A stretch of DNA of 64,000 bases from contig OX465111.1 of assembly GCA_949987565.1 (NCBI GenBank), forward strand, positions 10,311,202 to 10,375,201. Direction: 5' to 3'. The position numbers were made by a program, and so were the translations under genes. Numbering within the stretch: position 1 is the first letter of the stretch; each line of letters begins with the position of its first letter. Below are positions 44,649-56,300 of this stretch, piece by piece. This DNA comes from Luidia sarsii (Eukaryota > Echinodermata > Asteroidea > Paxillosida > Luidiidae). The notes under the pieces are model-generated. The model had not been told where the DNA came from and searched no databases. It worked only from the letters and a program-made list of their open reading frames with translations.

Positions 44649-46436
44649 CCATTATTATGTAGGTCAACGACTAACACCCCTGGACGAAATCTACATTATA
44701 AGAAAAGTACCCTGTTGGGTGCGGAGCCAATGAGAGATGAATTTCATCCAGTGAATTAACTTTTTGTCAAATGCTACTATATACCTGGCTCGACAAGGCG
44801 GTCAAATCGCCCTTTTTGGAACTGTAATGCCTTTTCTTAACGGCCATTTTAACTACTAAGCTTACTTTAGGTTTCCCCGGCCAATTTCAGCAAAAGGATG
44901 TTCATTTTCGTCAAAGTGCATTATGAATCGGACATGTCTTTCTAATAATGTGCGCATTCGGGTTTCTTTTTTCCCTTTTATCACATTCTATTTCATTTTC
45001 CTGCAGGCTGCATTCAAGATTATTGCTTTACCAGGCTGATTTAGATTCGTCTCGTGCATGACGTTGTATTTCGTTTACAGACATTCAAGACCACACTTCC
45101 ACCTTTCAAAAGTTGTATCTTTCCGGTCGTTTGACGATCAGGACAATCAAATTAAAAGCCACAGACGCGGGCAGGTCTTTTGTCTGCGCGTGCTTTTCTA
45201 GTTCGTTTTCAGTCACTCTATTTGACACTTTATATGTTCAGTTTAGAAGTTATGTGGGTGAACAAAGTACTCTGGGTATATTTTTGGTGAAAGTGAGTTG
45301 TTCTTTATGATACACACTTTCAGATAAACTTATCATTCAATTTATGCCAATACCTCACTCATAGACAGTACTTTGAATTAAGTGTAGGCGGAGTTTCTTG
45401 TTTTCGCTCTCACTTCGTGTTTAAACTTTAGCCAATAAATGGCAAAACACAAAGGGGTAATTTTGTAGGCCTATCTAGATGTTACACTTTCCTGTAAGGA
45501 CCACGGGTCGCCGTTAACCGAGCAGTAATCCTACAAAGCCGATGTACTAATTAAGAAGAAAGACTAGGTCTTATTTAGACAAATACGAGTCAACACAAGC
45601 GCACACTCATAGCAATGAATTTGAATTTACATGTGTGATAAGTTAATGTTTATTCACGAAAAAGAATGCCAGCCAGATCGCCGTTTAAGGCCTTTGACGA
45701 ATTTGAATTTCTTTGATTAATTTCTCTACTGGCTCTAGACCAGTCAGTCTTCTAGTTGCCTCTAGTTGATCCCGATACACGGGTCCTATGGATGTGTAAC
45801 TACTCTGTGTTTCTGCGGGATCGTGCATTATTAAAAAAAATTAGATCCAATTGATCAACAAATTAAGGTTTGTTTCCTCCATTGTTCGATTGACTTCTCA
45901 GATGCACAGTATAGTAGAATGCGTTCGAAATAATTGGCTGCAACTTGAAAGTACACACGAGTCTACGGCAGTCGTCAACGAACGGCTGCGGCCAGTTTCC
46001 ATAGGGTTGCGTGTTACTTCTAGCCGCAGCCAATACATTCGGACACGGCCTTACTCCCAAGTGAAGCTGGTTACTCCCAAGTTACAGACAGAGCAAGCCG
46101 GGCCTCACTGGGTTTGTACACACATCTAATGTGTGTTGTATTCCTAAGACTGCACAGCATAAGGCAACAATGGAATTCGATGCTTCAAACTTCTCCCTCA
46201 TCTTACTGCCAGGTTTATTCATTTTTTTTCTGTAACGACCAATGTGTTGTAAAATATATAATTACTGCAAAGAATATCTAAAATATTGAAATTTTGAAAA
46301 TTTGACCTAAACCTTGAAATATAATTGTATGGCTTTATACAAACGCATCATGAACAAGTTACAAACAGTAGAACAAATTGATGAAAGACTGACTGGCAAC
46401 TTTTGAACAAATGGAAAATAGATGACACAGAAATCT

Positions 46437-46512
46437 TTGACTGGACTGGGATTTGAACCCGAGACCTCTGATTTTGCTTACCGGCGCTCTCATCATCTGA
46501 GCTATCAAAATT
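46437..46512 (-). repeat. tRNA-like SINE head
   Basis: Minus strand TAGCTCAGATGATGAGAGCG and GGTCTCGGGTTCAAATCCCA mimic the D-arm and T-arm of a tRNA. The anticodon loop lacks the invariant U33, and acceptor pairing is weak, so it is a SINE remnant rather than a tRNA gene. A second B-box-like GGGTTCAAATCCCC is at 46,629-46,642. Confidence 0.55.
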
Positions 46513-47796
46513 TAACCCCTTAGATGGTGGCCTTCACAAATAGTCAACTAGTCTTTTAACTGCTGTCTTTTTAACTGCTGTAAATCAAATTAACTGTAAA
46601 TTAACTGAACTAGCTTAATTCATGTTGAGGGTTCAAATCCCCATGAAGTCAAAGATTTGTTTGCCACTTTTAGAAACAGGTGGCAGGATTGAATATCACA
46701 TTATTCCAAGAACAGCCCAATGTCATTCTTTGTTCAAGTTCACTTTTGTCAACCACCAGCACAATCTCTCACAAGTGTGGACCCTTCAATCTTGCCATAA
46801 TGGACATACATGCTGTTGATCAAATCCTATATGATCTGAATCAAAGAAAGTCCAGCCAAGAGTAACCAAAACTAAGGTTTTATGTATGTACCCAGATGTT
46901 CTCATTACATCAATATAAATCGAACACACAATGATATTAAAGTAACAATAGCATTTATGTCGACCCGAAAAACAGTACTGACAGAAAAATAGGATCTACT
47001 CAAAGGGTAGTCAAAGGAAAACAGTCAAAGGGTCCATAAGAGAGGAAATGATAAAAAAATAAAAGTCACGACATCACATTAAGGTGATCAAATCAGAACT
47101 CTTTGGGATCATGAAGCAAAGGAAATAGTGCTTGTATGTCCACATATTTCTTTCTAATTTACATAGTTTGTAGATGGTCATGATAGAATACTCATGTTGC
47201 AATCTTGCAGTCAGGGTTGCTGTACTTCTCGAGAAATCTTCACTCAAACATCGACAAATAGTTTATTGCTCGCGAGTAATAGACTATTTCTTACACTACA
47301 GAACGGTGCGAAAACCGTGACGGTTTTTTACCTTTTCTACTTTCTCAGATTAATACCATTTGAGCTAAAACCTTCGCAAGATTTCTTTTTGGGAATGTTT
47401 GATGGTTTAACTCAGAAACTGTGGCAATCTTTTGACTTTTACCAATTTTTACAGGGCCTTTAAGCCAGAGGTCTATTAAGTTCAATTCCAGAGTAGTCAT
47501 ACTATTATCACAAATCATTCAAATCATTTCCAGTGACTAGTAAGGGCACAACAGTAATCAAAAAGGAGAAGAATTTTTGTTTGATAAATGACCCAAATAT
47601 AAAAGTTTAATCACAAATTATGATCTGACGAAATGTCATTGCTTTCATATGTTTTCAAAGGCTGGAGACCTCCAGCTGGAAACCATGGAGACCTCCAACG
47701 AGCCCCCCGCAACCCCAGAGGCACCAACGTCCCCATCAGCGATCAGTTTATTCTCCATTTCTCCCCCAAGCCACGATCCATCGGTCATCCCACCAA

Positions 47797-48645
47797 CAAA
47801 TTAAAATTGTTGATAGAGTTCGCAGTTTGGGATTCTGGCTGGATTCTAGACTATCAATGGAAACCCATGTAAATCATATTTGTAAAAAGGTTAATTACAG
47901 CCTACACAATTTGCGCCGAATTCGTAAATACCTCACTCAAGGAGCTACTGAGTGTTTAGTTCATTCACTGATTACCTCTCATTTGGATTATGTTAACTCT
48001 GTAATGTACGGCATGTCTCAATTTTTATTTGACAAACTGCAGCGATTACAGAACAATGCTGCTTGGTTAGTTTTAGGTTTACATAAGTACGATAGAATTT
48101 CACAATCACTTAGGGACCTGCACTGGCTCCCAGTTCGAGAGCGAGTCCAGTTCAAGATTTTATTTTTGATCTTTAAGGTATTGCAGAACAAAGCACCATC
48201 GTATTTAGCAGACTTAATTGTCAAATCCGATTCTACACACAGTCTACGTAGTCGAGACACTTTGACACTTTATGTCCCTCGGTCTTATAATAAACTAAAC
48301 GACAGGGCATTTGCCGTTGCTGGACCAAGGTTGTGGAATTCTTTGCCAAACCAGCTGAAGAGAATCACACGCGACAATGAATTTAAAAGTGCAATAAAGA
48401 CACATCTCTTTAATAAATGTTACAATTAATTAATACTATATTAAATTATTTTAATCTTATATAAAAATTCCTAGTAAATGTTATTTTGTTGATTATAAAT
48501 TGTGTAATTGTTCAAGTTGATTAATGTTATTAATGTTTTTATCCATGATATTTTTAAACGTTTGTTATATATCATTGTAAAGCGCTTTTGAATATATTTG
48601 ATAGAAATAGCACTATAGAAGTGAAATAAATGTTAAATGTTAAAC
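47797..48645 (+). mobile_element. L2/CR1-like LINE, 5' truncated
   Basis: One uninterrupted frame of about 200 codons to 48,429 encodes the C-terminal part of a non-LTR reverse transcriptase: SLGFWLDSRLSMETHVNHIC, then NLRRIRKYL, LITSHLDYVNSVMYG, LQRLQNNAAW, LHWLPVRERVQFKILFLIFK, APSYLADLI, then VPRS and RAFAVAGPRLWNSLP. The 3' tail has GTAAAGCGCTTTTGAATATA and ends in short AATGTTAA repeats, typical of L2-type LINEs. The absence of stops suggests a fairly young copy. The sense strand matches the element's transposase. Confidence 0.85.
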
Positions 48646-48689
48646 AGAGGTACCAGCGGCTCCTCGCTCTGGAAAGCCCAGGGGGATGA

Positions 48690-50096
48690 TCGCGATGATG
48701 CTCGAGAGCCACGACTCGGAGAGCACCTCGTCCGAGGAGAAGCCACCGACTGAGCAGTTCAAGGAGAAAACACCGACTGAGCAGTGCAAGAAGCCACCAA
48801 CTGAGCAGTGCGAGAAGCCACCGACTGAGCAGTGCGAGAAGCCACCGACTGAGCAGTGCGAGAAGCCACCGATTGAGCAGTGCGAGAAGCCACCGACTGA
48901 GCAGTGCGAAGAGAAGCCACTGACTGAACAGTGCGAGAAGCCACAGACTGAGCAGTGCGAGGAGAAGCCACCGACTGAGCAGTCGTCCAACCAACAGAAG
49001 TACCAGCGGCTCCTCGCTCTGGAAAGCCCAGGGGGATGATCGCGATGATGCTCGAGAGCCACGACTCGGAGAGCACCTCGTCCAAGGAGCAGCCACCGAC
49101 TGAGCAGTGCGAGAAGCCACCGACTGAGCAGTCCGAGGAGCAGCCACCGACTGAGCAGTGCGAGGAGAAGCCACTGACTGAGCAGTGCAAGAAGCCACCG
49201 ACTGAGCAGTGCGAGGAGAAGCCACCGACTGAGCAGTGCCAGGAGAAGCCACCGACTGAGCAGTGCGAGAAGCCACCGACTGAGCAGTGCGAGGAGAAGC
49301 CACCGACTGAGCAGTGCCAGGAGAAGCCACCGACTGAGCAGTGCGAGGAAAAGCCACCGACTGAGCAGTGCGAGGAAAAGCCACCGACTGAGCAGTGCGA
49401 GGAGAAGCCACCGATTGAGCAGTGCGAGAAGCCACCGACTGAGCAGTGCGAAGAGAAGCCACTGACTGAACAGTGCGAGAAGCCACCGACTGAAAAGTGC
49501 GAGAAGCCACCGACTGAGCAGTGCGAGAAGCCACTGACTGAACAGTGCGAGGAGAAGCCACCGACTGAGCAGGTGCATGAAGCCACTGGTGGAGACAGTT
49601 GCCACGATCTGGCAGCACACAGTCACCGTAACGATCGTGGACAACGTCGTGGTGCGCCGGGAGGAGAGCAGTAAGGTTTTCCATCGGTCGTCCCACCAAC
49701 AGAGGTACCAGCAGCTCCTCACTTTGGAAAGCCCAGGGGGATGATCGCGATGATGCTCGAGAGCCACGACTTGGAGAGCACCTCGTCCGAGGAGAAGCCA
49801 CCGACTGAGTAGTGCGAGAAGCCACCGACTGAGCAGTGCGAGGAGAAGCCACCGACTGAGCAGTGCGAGGAGAAGCCACCTACTGAGCAGTGCGAGGAGA
49901 AGCCACCGACTGAGCAGTACGAGGAGAAGCCACCGACTGAGCAGTGCGAGAAGCCACCGACTGAGCAGTGCGAGAAGCCACCAACTGAGCAGTGCGTGAA
50001 GCCACCGGTGGAGACAGTTGCCACGATCCGGCAGCACACAGTCACCGTAACGATCATGGACAACGTCGTGGTGTGCCGGGAGGAGTCAGAGCAGTA
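48690..50096 (+). repeat. 24 bp coding minisatellite (KPPTEQCE) in three blocks
   Basis: Units of GAGAAGCCACCGACTGAGCA plus GTGC, some 18 bp long, form blocks at about 48,740-48,990, 49,085-49,575 and 49,790-50,000. Each block is preceded by the same leader coding PRGMIAMMLESHDSESTSS. The last two are followed by the same trailer coding VETVATIWQHTVTVTIVDN (second form VETVATIRQHTVTVTIMDN). So a larger module of about 0.4-0.7 kb has been tandemly triplicated. Frame changes between leader, repeats and trailer make a single intact protein unlikely. Long antisense frames are shadows. Confidence 0.75.
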
Positions 50097-50521
50097 AGGT
50101 TTTCCGAAAGCGAATCCCTGTCGATTGGTAAATCATAATGTAAGAAGAAAACCTGTAGGGACTATGATTTTCAGACACCTAATCACTAACTGTAAGCTTA
50201 TAAATGTGACATGGGCCTCTGGGGTTAGTTGGAACAAAATTGAAGGGGCTATTTGGAATGTTCCAACTTACCCCAGTATAATTATGAATAAAAACATTGG
50301 ATTTGAGAAAAAAAATGTATACAGTATTTCACATTCTTTTGAACATGTATTGTACACATGCTTGTTTTGTGTCTCAGTTAGGTCTAAGTGTGCATTTAAG
50401 GCCTATTGTAGGCCCCTAATGCAATATTAAAATGAGATGCAAATAAAAAATCAATGATCACATAACCGTGTTGACTGTTCCGAAATGTTGTGTCATTTAT
50501 CAATTTTTTTGATTTTTAAAT

Positions 50522-50580
50522 TTAGTGGGCCTGACATTCGATCCTAGCAGGACCTTTCTCAAAGGCAGAGAAAGGTCCTA
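50522..50580. repeat. GATCGAAACGTC family copy
   Basis: TTTAGTGGGCCTGACATTCG ATCCTAGCAGGACC, lying just upstream of the transposase remnant. Confidence 0.55.
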
Positions 50581-50664
50581 TGAAACAGATGACATATCAA
50601 CCCAAGCAGCTGGCAAAAAAGAATTTGTGATAATAAGGGAAAATGGTGACCAAAGACCAAAGTC

Positions 50665-51739
50665 CAGAAACGATACCTCAACATGACAATTAGTGAGGCA
50701 TACAGCCAGTTCAAGCAGGATTTTCCGGATGGAAAAATCGGAAAGTCTAAGTTTGCTGATCTAAGACCTAAACATGTGTGCCTCCGAAGTGATACTCCAG
50801 CTAACATATGCCTGTGTGTGTACCATGAAAACATCAGGCTCATTCTTGAAGGCCTTCCAGGTGTAACAAACAGCAGAAGTGAGTTTGTGAAGAAAATTGT
50901 CTGCAATGATGGTGATGATAGGTGTATGATGCAAGATGAATGCAGCTCATGTTCAAACCTGAAGAAGTTTGACGATTATGTGCACTCCTTGTTTGATGAT
51001 GCACTTGATAATGAAATCAAGTACATGTATAAGCAACGGGGATGAGCCGATGATGATCAAATGACACGTCAGTCTCTCTGTGATCCTGTTGAGAATGTCT
51101 TGGAACTTCTGAGGTCAAAGATGAGGCCTTTCCTCAATCATGTGTTCATCAAGAGGATACAGTCGAATCACTTCAAGCAGATGAAGGAGAACTTGCCAGT
51201 TGGCACTCTTCTGATACAGATAGACTCTAGTGAAAATTATTCACACAATGTTCAAGATGAAATTCAGTCCGTCTACTGGGATACTGGGATACAGCTTGTA
51301 CACAGCTATGATCTACATGTACTACAGCAGAGAAGAAGACGATGCATCGGTTACCTTGCAATCTGAACCCTATGTCATCATTTCAAACTTCAAAAATCAT
51401 GACAAGTATGCAGCTGGAGTTTTCAATGATGCATTGCTGAGTCACTTTCAGTCTTCCCAACCTGACTGTAAGGTTACTAACATTGAGTACCAGTCTGATG
51501 GCACGGCAAAGCACTTCAGGCAGAAATTCACTCTCTGCTCAGTGACACTACAAACCACCCCGACAAAGGCTGCATTGATGGTATTGGTGGTAGTGTCAAG
51601 AGTGTCAACTTCAGCAGAATTTGCAAAGGTAGCAAAGGATGTCTGCTCAAACATCGATGTCTTGTACATCAACAGAGAAGAAATCGAGAATGAGAAATCA
51701 AAGCTTGATGCCATGTGGAATCAAAGCTGTTTTGACTAG
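50665..51739 (+). pseudogene. Decayed DDE-type transposase of the 7.8 kb element
   Basis: The frame opens with VQKRYLNMTISEAYSQFK, LRPKHV, then CLCVYHENIRLIL and a Cys cluster (CNDGDDRCMMQDECSSC). An in-frame TGA lies at 51,043. It resumes with LIQIDSSENYSHNVQDEIQS, shifts frame near a duplicated ACTGGGAT at about 51,275, continues EPYVIISNFKNHDKY and IEYQSDGTAKHF, then shows KGCIDGIGGSVK in another frame and a final YINREEIENEKSKL. The pattern DxxENY ... SDG ... KGxxDGIGG resembles predicted transposase-like proteins I recall as widespread but uncharacterised in marine invertebrates. I cannot give a superfamily name. Acidic residues in the three blocks are candidates for the catalytic triad. 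Confidence 0.65.
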
Positions 51740-52105
51740 AAGAACATCACATCAGCGATCACACCCAAACTTTTCAGCTGGCAGAAAAAAGTAGAGCAAC
51801 TTCTTGTTTGTATAGGCCAAGTTGGATGAAATTTGACCGTTTCTGATGTTTGCTTTTTGAAATATCAAAGGCTGAGCGAAATACATTGTTCGTTTATGTA
51901 TCGTCACCAAAACGCGGTGAACTGAGAGCGTGTGAACCAGGAAACTCAACATTCTGTAAATAAGTTGCCAGCACGGTATAACACCTTGATCGCGTTAAGC
52001 CTGAAACATCAACAGTTTGAAGGAATCCGGAATAGACCCGTGCACACAGAACAAACCTGACGGTCCTTGGAGGTCTGAAAAGTGAAAGCTTGGTCTGACA
52101 CCGCC
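51724..52105 (-). repeat. Right terminal inverted repeat of the 7.8 kb element
   Basis: Ends GCTTGGTCTGACACCGCC. About 380 bp matches the left TIR with few mismatches (for example ACTGAGAGCG versus ACTGAGACCG in mirror sense). Confidence 0.85.
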
Positions 52106-52569
52106 TATTTACCATCGATTTATGCGCCAACTTCCCGCTCCAGAAAAATTACATTTGCTGTCCAGGTAGGAACTCTGATTTTTTATGCTTATTGTACATC
52201 CTTTGTAGATTATTTTGATACCAAATAGTTGCCTGTAGGTACCAATGTTTTGTAAAAAAATAGTGATTTTGTGGATGGGACTCAGAAGACCCGTCAGGCT
52301 GTGGCATAGCGTGGGTACGCATTCAAAATTGCGGCCAGCATGCATGCACTGTACATTATGTAACGTACATGTACATCGTACATTGTATTTTGTACACAGT
52401 GTGTATATGTTTGTGTACTGTTTTGTATACGTACATTGCATTTTCATGTCAGAATTGAGGATGGAATTTGCATTTACACAACAATAATTCAGAAGTAGGG
52501 CCTAACTTACTTATATAGCCTTTTGTTAATTGCATGTTCTTGTTTTTATTGTTTCATCAGATTCTAATC

Positions 52570-53245
52570 ATGTCGTCTTCAAAGAAAACCTTGAGTCCAT
52601 CATGGATGGTATTCCTGACTATGGGTCAGATGAAGACATGCCTATATCGAATCCGACATAGATGACGAAGAGTTCTTTTCTGACAATCTGCCACAGCCAC
52701 ATTGCCTTTGGATGATCGTGAGGTCTTGCAGACACAACAAGCTTAGGTTTCTGACTCTGAAGACAAAGATGATCAACCTTTGGGTTCTTTGCTAAAGACG
52801 CGTGATGCACATCGTTAGTGGAAGAAATCAAGACAAGCAACGTAATTCCAGAATTCTCTGAAGCTGCCGTTCGTGCAACAAGAAGATGTTTGAAGACTGC
52901 TCCACTGCAACTGATACATTTTTGATGTATTTTGACGATGAGATCATAGAGGATAATACAGTCAAACTTGTATGCGGTCCAAAAGGGCAAGCATTTCTAG
53001 CCTTTCACAGATAGAGAGCTTCTCGGAATTGTCTGTCTTGATGGGCTACCATCAACTTCCGTCGTGGCGGAATTATTGGTCCATTGATCCTGATCTCCAT
53101 GTCGGAACTGTTACTGAAATTATGCCACGTAATCACTTTCTACATGTGCATTCAGAAGAAGCAGGTATCACTGTTGAACATTTCATGTGTTTGATTAGAT
53201 TGCCAAAGTCCACTGTCTACGCTCAAGTTTCTTGGAAAATCTGAC
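52570..53245 (+). pseudogene. piggyBac-like transposase remnant, N-terminal half
   Basis: Pieces in shifting frames read DGIPDYGSDEDMPIS and SDSEDKDDQPLGSLL (acidic N-terminal region), IPEFSEAAVRATRRCLK, FDDEIIEDNTVKLV, then LMGYHQLPSWRNYWSIDPDL and IMPRNHFLHVH. The last parts match the piggyBac pattern MGxxxLPxxxDYWSxDxxL...IMSRNRFxxILRxLHF. The catalytic DDD part downstream is missing. No TTAA-flanked ends were identified. Confidence 0.7.
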
Positions 53246-53619
53246 CAAATCTTGAAGGATTTCTCTATTCATGTTCAATTGTTCATGTTCCACAGTCATT
53301 TTGCACAATTTGTAATAAAACTGCGAGTTAAGAATACCGGTAGATACAAATTGATTTGTGTCTGTTTGTGTTCATTGGTTATTCATATGAAGTTCAGTGC
53401 AATGTTCAGTCTTCACACAGCATGATAATTGGTGACAGAAGAATTTTTTTTAATTTTAACAATCAAAGTAGCATTTTAATCACCATCAGTGTCCCAGAAA
53501 AAAATTCATTAAATATTCTGGTGTCAAAAAAAAATATTGGGCTTGAAAGGGCTAATAGTTTGTTCTGAATTGTGTTGTTTGCTCAGAGTTGATTAACCCT
53601 GACAGCACCCTTAGTATCC

Positions 53620-54817
53620 ATCAAGACTAGTGCACCCCTTGAGCTGGTGGCCTTGGATTTCCTCACCCTAGAGCACTCTGCAGGAGGCTATGAACATATT
53701 CTGGTCATTACATGATCACCTCACCAAGTTCACCATAGCCGTTCCAACCCGTGACCAGACAGCAAAAACAGCCAGAACTTTGTGGGGGAAGTTCATTGTT
53801 TACTATGGAATGCCAACTCGGATCCATTCAGATCAAGGGGCCAGTTTTGAGGCATACACCATAAAGGAGCTGTGTAGGCCGTATGGTTCTGTGAAGAGCT
53901 GCACCACACCCTACCATCCTGAAGGCAACGGACAGTGTGAGAGGTTTAATCATACCCTATTGAGCCTCATTGGCACACTGGAGGCAGAGAAGAAGCACAT
54001 ATGGGCAGATTACCTTCCTGAACTCTGCTTCAGTTACAACAACACATGTCACTCGTCCACAGGCTACACGCTTCACTATTTGATGTTTGGCAGACATGGC
54101 AGGCTACTTGTAGATTTGTCGTTCCCCGTATCCAGTGAGGAAGACTACCTGACATGGGTATCAAGACACCACCAGCACCTTCGTTTTGCCCATGCAGTTT
54201 GCCCATGTCAGCTGATTCAACCAGTGCTGCTCAGAAGAAGGCGTACGACAAGAAGGCGAGACACCTCCCACTCCTTTCCTGGAGGTATGAGGGTTCTCGT
54301 TCGGTTCGGAGGCTTGAAGGGGAGGCACAAGACCCAAGATACATGTAGATGGGAGTCCACCCTTTATACTGTGCTGAGGCAGCCAAATACAGACATCCCA
54401 ATGTACGAGGTTGAGCAGAAGGTGACCAAGAAGCGGAAGATGCTCCACTGGAATGCGCTGGCAGTGTGCAGGTTCAGGCCTACTACGGAACCCTCCAGCC
54501 AGTCCCCTAGTGACAAGACACCCCACTTCCAGCTCCCACCAGTTGCACCAATGGTCGGACCCAAATGGTGGGTGATAACCACCACCAACCCACCTGTGGT
54601 ACCCGGCACAGGTTGCTCCCACCCCATCACTGAGCTTCAAGCCGAGAGCCAGCAGAGATCCCGAGCAATGCCCACACAACCAGCCACACCAGGAGTTGAG
54701 GGGCCAGCCACAGATGTCCCTCCCCCATCGCAACCCAGTGCAAGACCCCTAGCAGAGTCATCTCCGCAGCTAAGGAGACAACTTCCCTCTCCAGTCTCCA
54801 CCCATTTATTTTTTTGA
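53620..54817 (+). pseudogene. Ty3/gypsy integrase with C-terminal tail
   Basis: It begins LELVALDFLTLEHSAGGYEH (first catalytic Asp in LDFL). A frameshift near 53,695 follows, then a 375-codon open frame with FTIAVPTRDQTAKTARTLWG, IHSDQGASFE (second Asp) and HPEGNGQCERFN (Glu), completing D-D-E. LCFSYNNTCHSSTGYTLHYL and LMFGRHGRLL are the usual downstream blocks. The C-terminal part has GMRVLVRFGG and KRKMLHWNAL like a GPY/F module, then a Pro-rich tail. Reverse transcriptase and gag are absent, so this is an orphan 3' part. Confidence 0.8.
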
Positions 54818-54829
54818 AATGGTGATTGG

Positions 54830-55460
54830 TTGTGTTGAGAATGTTTTGGGGGTATTTTCTTTTGGTCATTATCACCTGTTGATTGGCAGGGACGCCAATA
54901 GATTAGCATTTGAGGATGTAAATGAGGTCCCTATTTGTCCCTCATTTATAGATTTTAAGTTTAATTTTATTTCATTTCATTTTTTGGTACAATGGTTTGT
55001 GATATGGAGTGTTTTTAATGCTTACTGGAGACACCCCTACTGGAGAGTGGACTGGTCCACAGTACCCCCCCCCCCCCAGGATACCAGGGTGCAGTGGTCT
55101 GTGGTGTTGTCCAGTATCCTCCAGTGCAGTTACAACATGGACCCTGACCACTGTATCCTTCTCCTCTCCAGGTAAGAAAAGTCTCTTCTCTTTCTGTTAA
55201 AAGTTGAAATCCAGACTGTTCGAAAAGACTTGTTTTGAATTGTATTAATAATTGTATTGTGTTTTTAAAGAACTTTGGAAACTGGTAACTTTGGTGTGTT
55301 TCCACTGGAAGAATTGTAGAAACTTCCCGCAGTGCATAAGTTTTCTGCACTTGAGGCCAGAATTGGTCATAATTTTTTGAGACCATGGTTAACTTTAAGA
55401 CAGTCTTTTGCCATCCATTTATGTATGTGTTTGGTGAGGATCGCATAAATAAAGTTTCAA
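54830..55460 (+). mobile_element. Possible 3' LTR or downstream gypsy sequence
   Basis: It follows the integrase tail directly, begins near TGTTGAGAATGTTTTGGGGG, contains a poly-C run (55,067-55,079) and an AATAAA at about 55,447. A similar GACCACTGTRTCCTT stretch recurs at 55,147 and 55,889. Without a matching second LTR the call is weak. Between 55,460 and 56,280 nothing else is supported apart from a GATCGAAACG copy. Confidence 0.25.
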
Positions 55461-56175
55461 GGTAATTTAAGGTAAGTTTGATGATATTTTATAGTGTATT
55501 TTGTTTAAGTTTTCTTGTAACTTTTTTTGAACTACATGTAGCAGTAGCCTTGTGCGATCTGCATAGGGACAGGCAGTGCCATGTTGGTAGGAGTGACTAG
55601 TGGAATGGCCTATTGCTTATTCAGTTACGTAATCCTTGCTGGAGCCACAGAAGACTGTGTCATTAAGATTTTGTAATCAGTTTAGTATTTTGGTGGTTTT
55701 CCACATGTGGAAGTGGAAACAAGATAAGTACTGTAATTTGAATGTATTTTTTATACTTAAGAAAACCTTGGAATGTTAGTAATGTTTGCATCCTGACATG
55801 AGTGAATCCTGACATGAGTGGTTTTTGATAGATTCTGGAGAAGAAACCTGGTATAATTTCATATTTTTGTTAATACAATATGGACCCCGACCACTGTGTC
55901 CTTTATCCTTCACCTCTCCAGTCCGCCAACAATCTGAAGAACTACTGACCGGCGTAGCAGCACTCACTCACTGCCAACAACACATCCCATCCCCCCTTAC
56001 AAAAGCCCATCTACTGGCTTGAGATGAAAACACAAACACAGCCATTCAGAAGTACAAGCATCAAATGAATGGATGAAAATATTACAAACATCAACCCAGA
56101 GCAGGAGAAATAATATGCAGTGGTCACCCTAGGGATAATTGGTCATATATATATTCATATTTACCCCATAATTTG

Positions 56176-56215
56176 TTATTTAGCAGGTCATGCTGGGATC
56201 GAAACGTGAGGCCCT
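56176..56215. repeat. GATCGAAACGTC family, diverged copy
   Basis: GCAGGTCATGCTGGGATCGA AACGTGAGGCCC. Confidence 0.45.
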
Positions 56216-56300
56216 CATAATTGCTATGATATTCACACTTTGGTAATTTTAGTCACTAAGCAGTTTACAATATTTTTGCATAATTCTTTGGTTATTTCAG

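Larger units (their letters stand above)
44266..52105. mobile_element. 7.8 kb DNA transposon with inverted repeats of about 380 bp
   Basis: 44,266-44,648 and 51,724-52,105 are near-perfect reverse complements, running from GGCGGTGTCAGACCAAGC to the inner GATGTGATGTTCTT and AGTCAAAAC. TA flanks both outer ends (left TTA|GGCGG, right CCGCC|TATT), so a TA target duplication is possible. The right TIR overlaps the end of a decayed DDE transposase. Passengers include tRNA-like SINE pieces, an L2-like LINE end and a coding minisatellite. Outside the left end lies tandem-array sequence, which itself contains diverged copies of the TIR text. Confidence 0.75.

Noticed and set aside
46437..46512. Functional tRNA-Cys-like gene
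   Set aside because: The D-arm and T-arm are convincing, but U33 is missing, an anticodon-stem pair is broken and the acceptor stem pairs poorly; a SINE remnant is more likely.
48572..50063. Antisense frames of 275-465 codons (VGGFSSHCS-like, LLALLSRW-like)
   Set aside because: Shadows of the KPPTEQCE coding minisatellite on the plus strand.
54161..54733. 190-codon minus-strand frame
   Set aside because: Antisense to the gypsy integrase C-terminal region, which carries the recognisable motifs on the plus strand.
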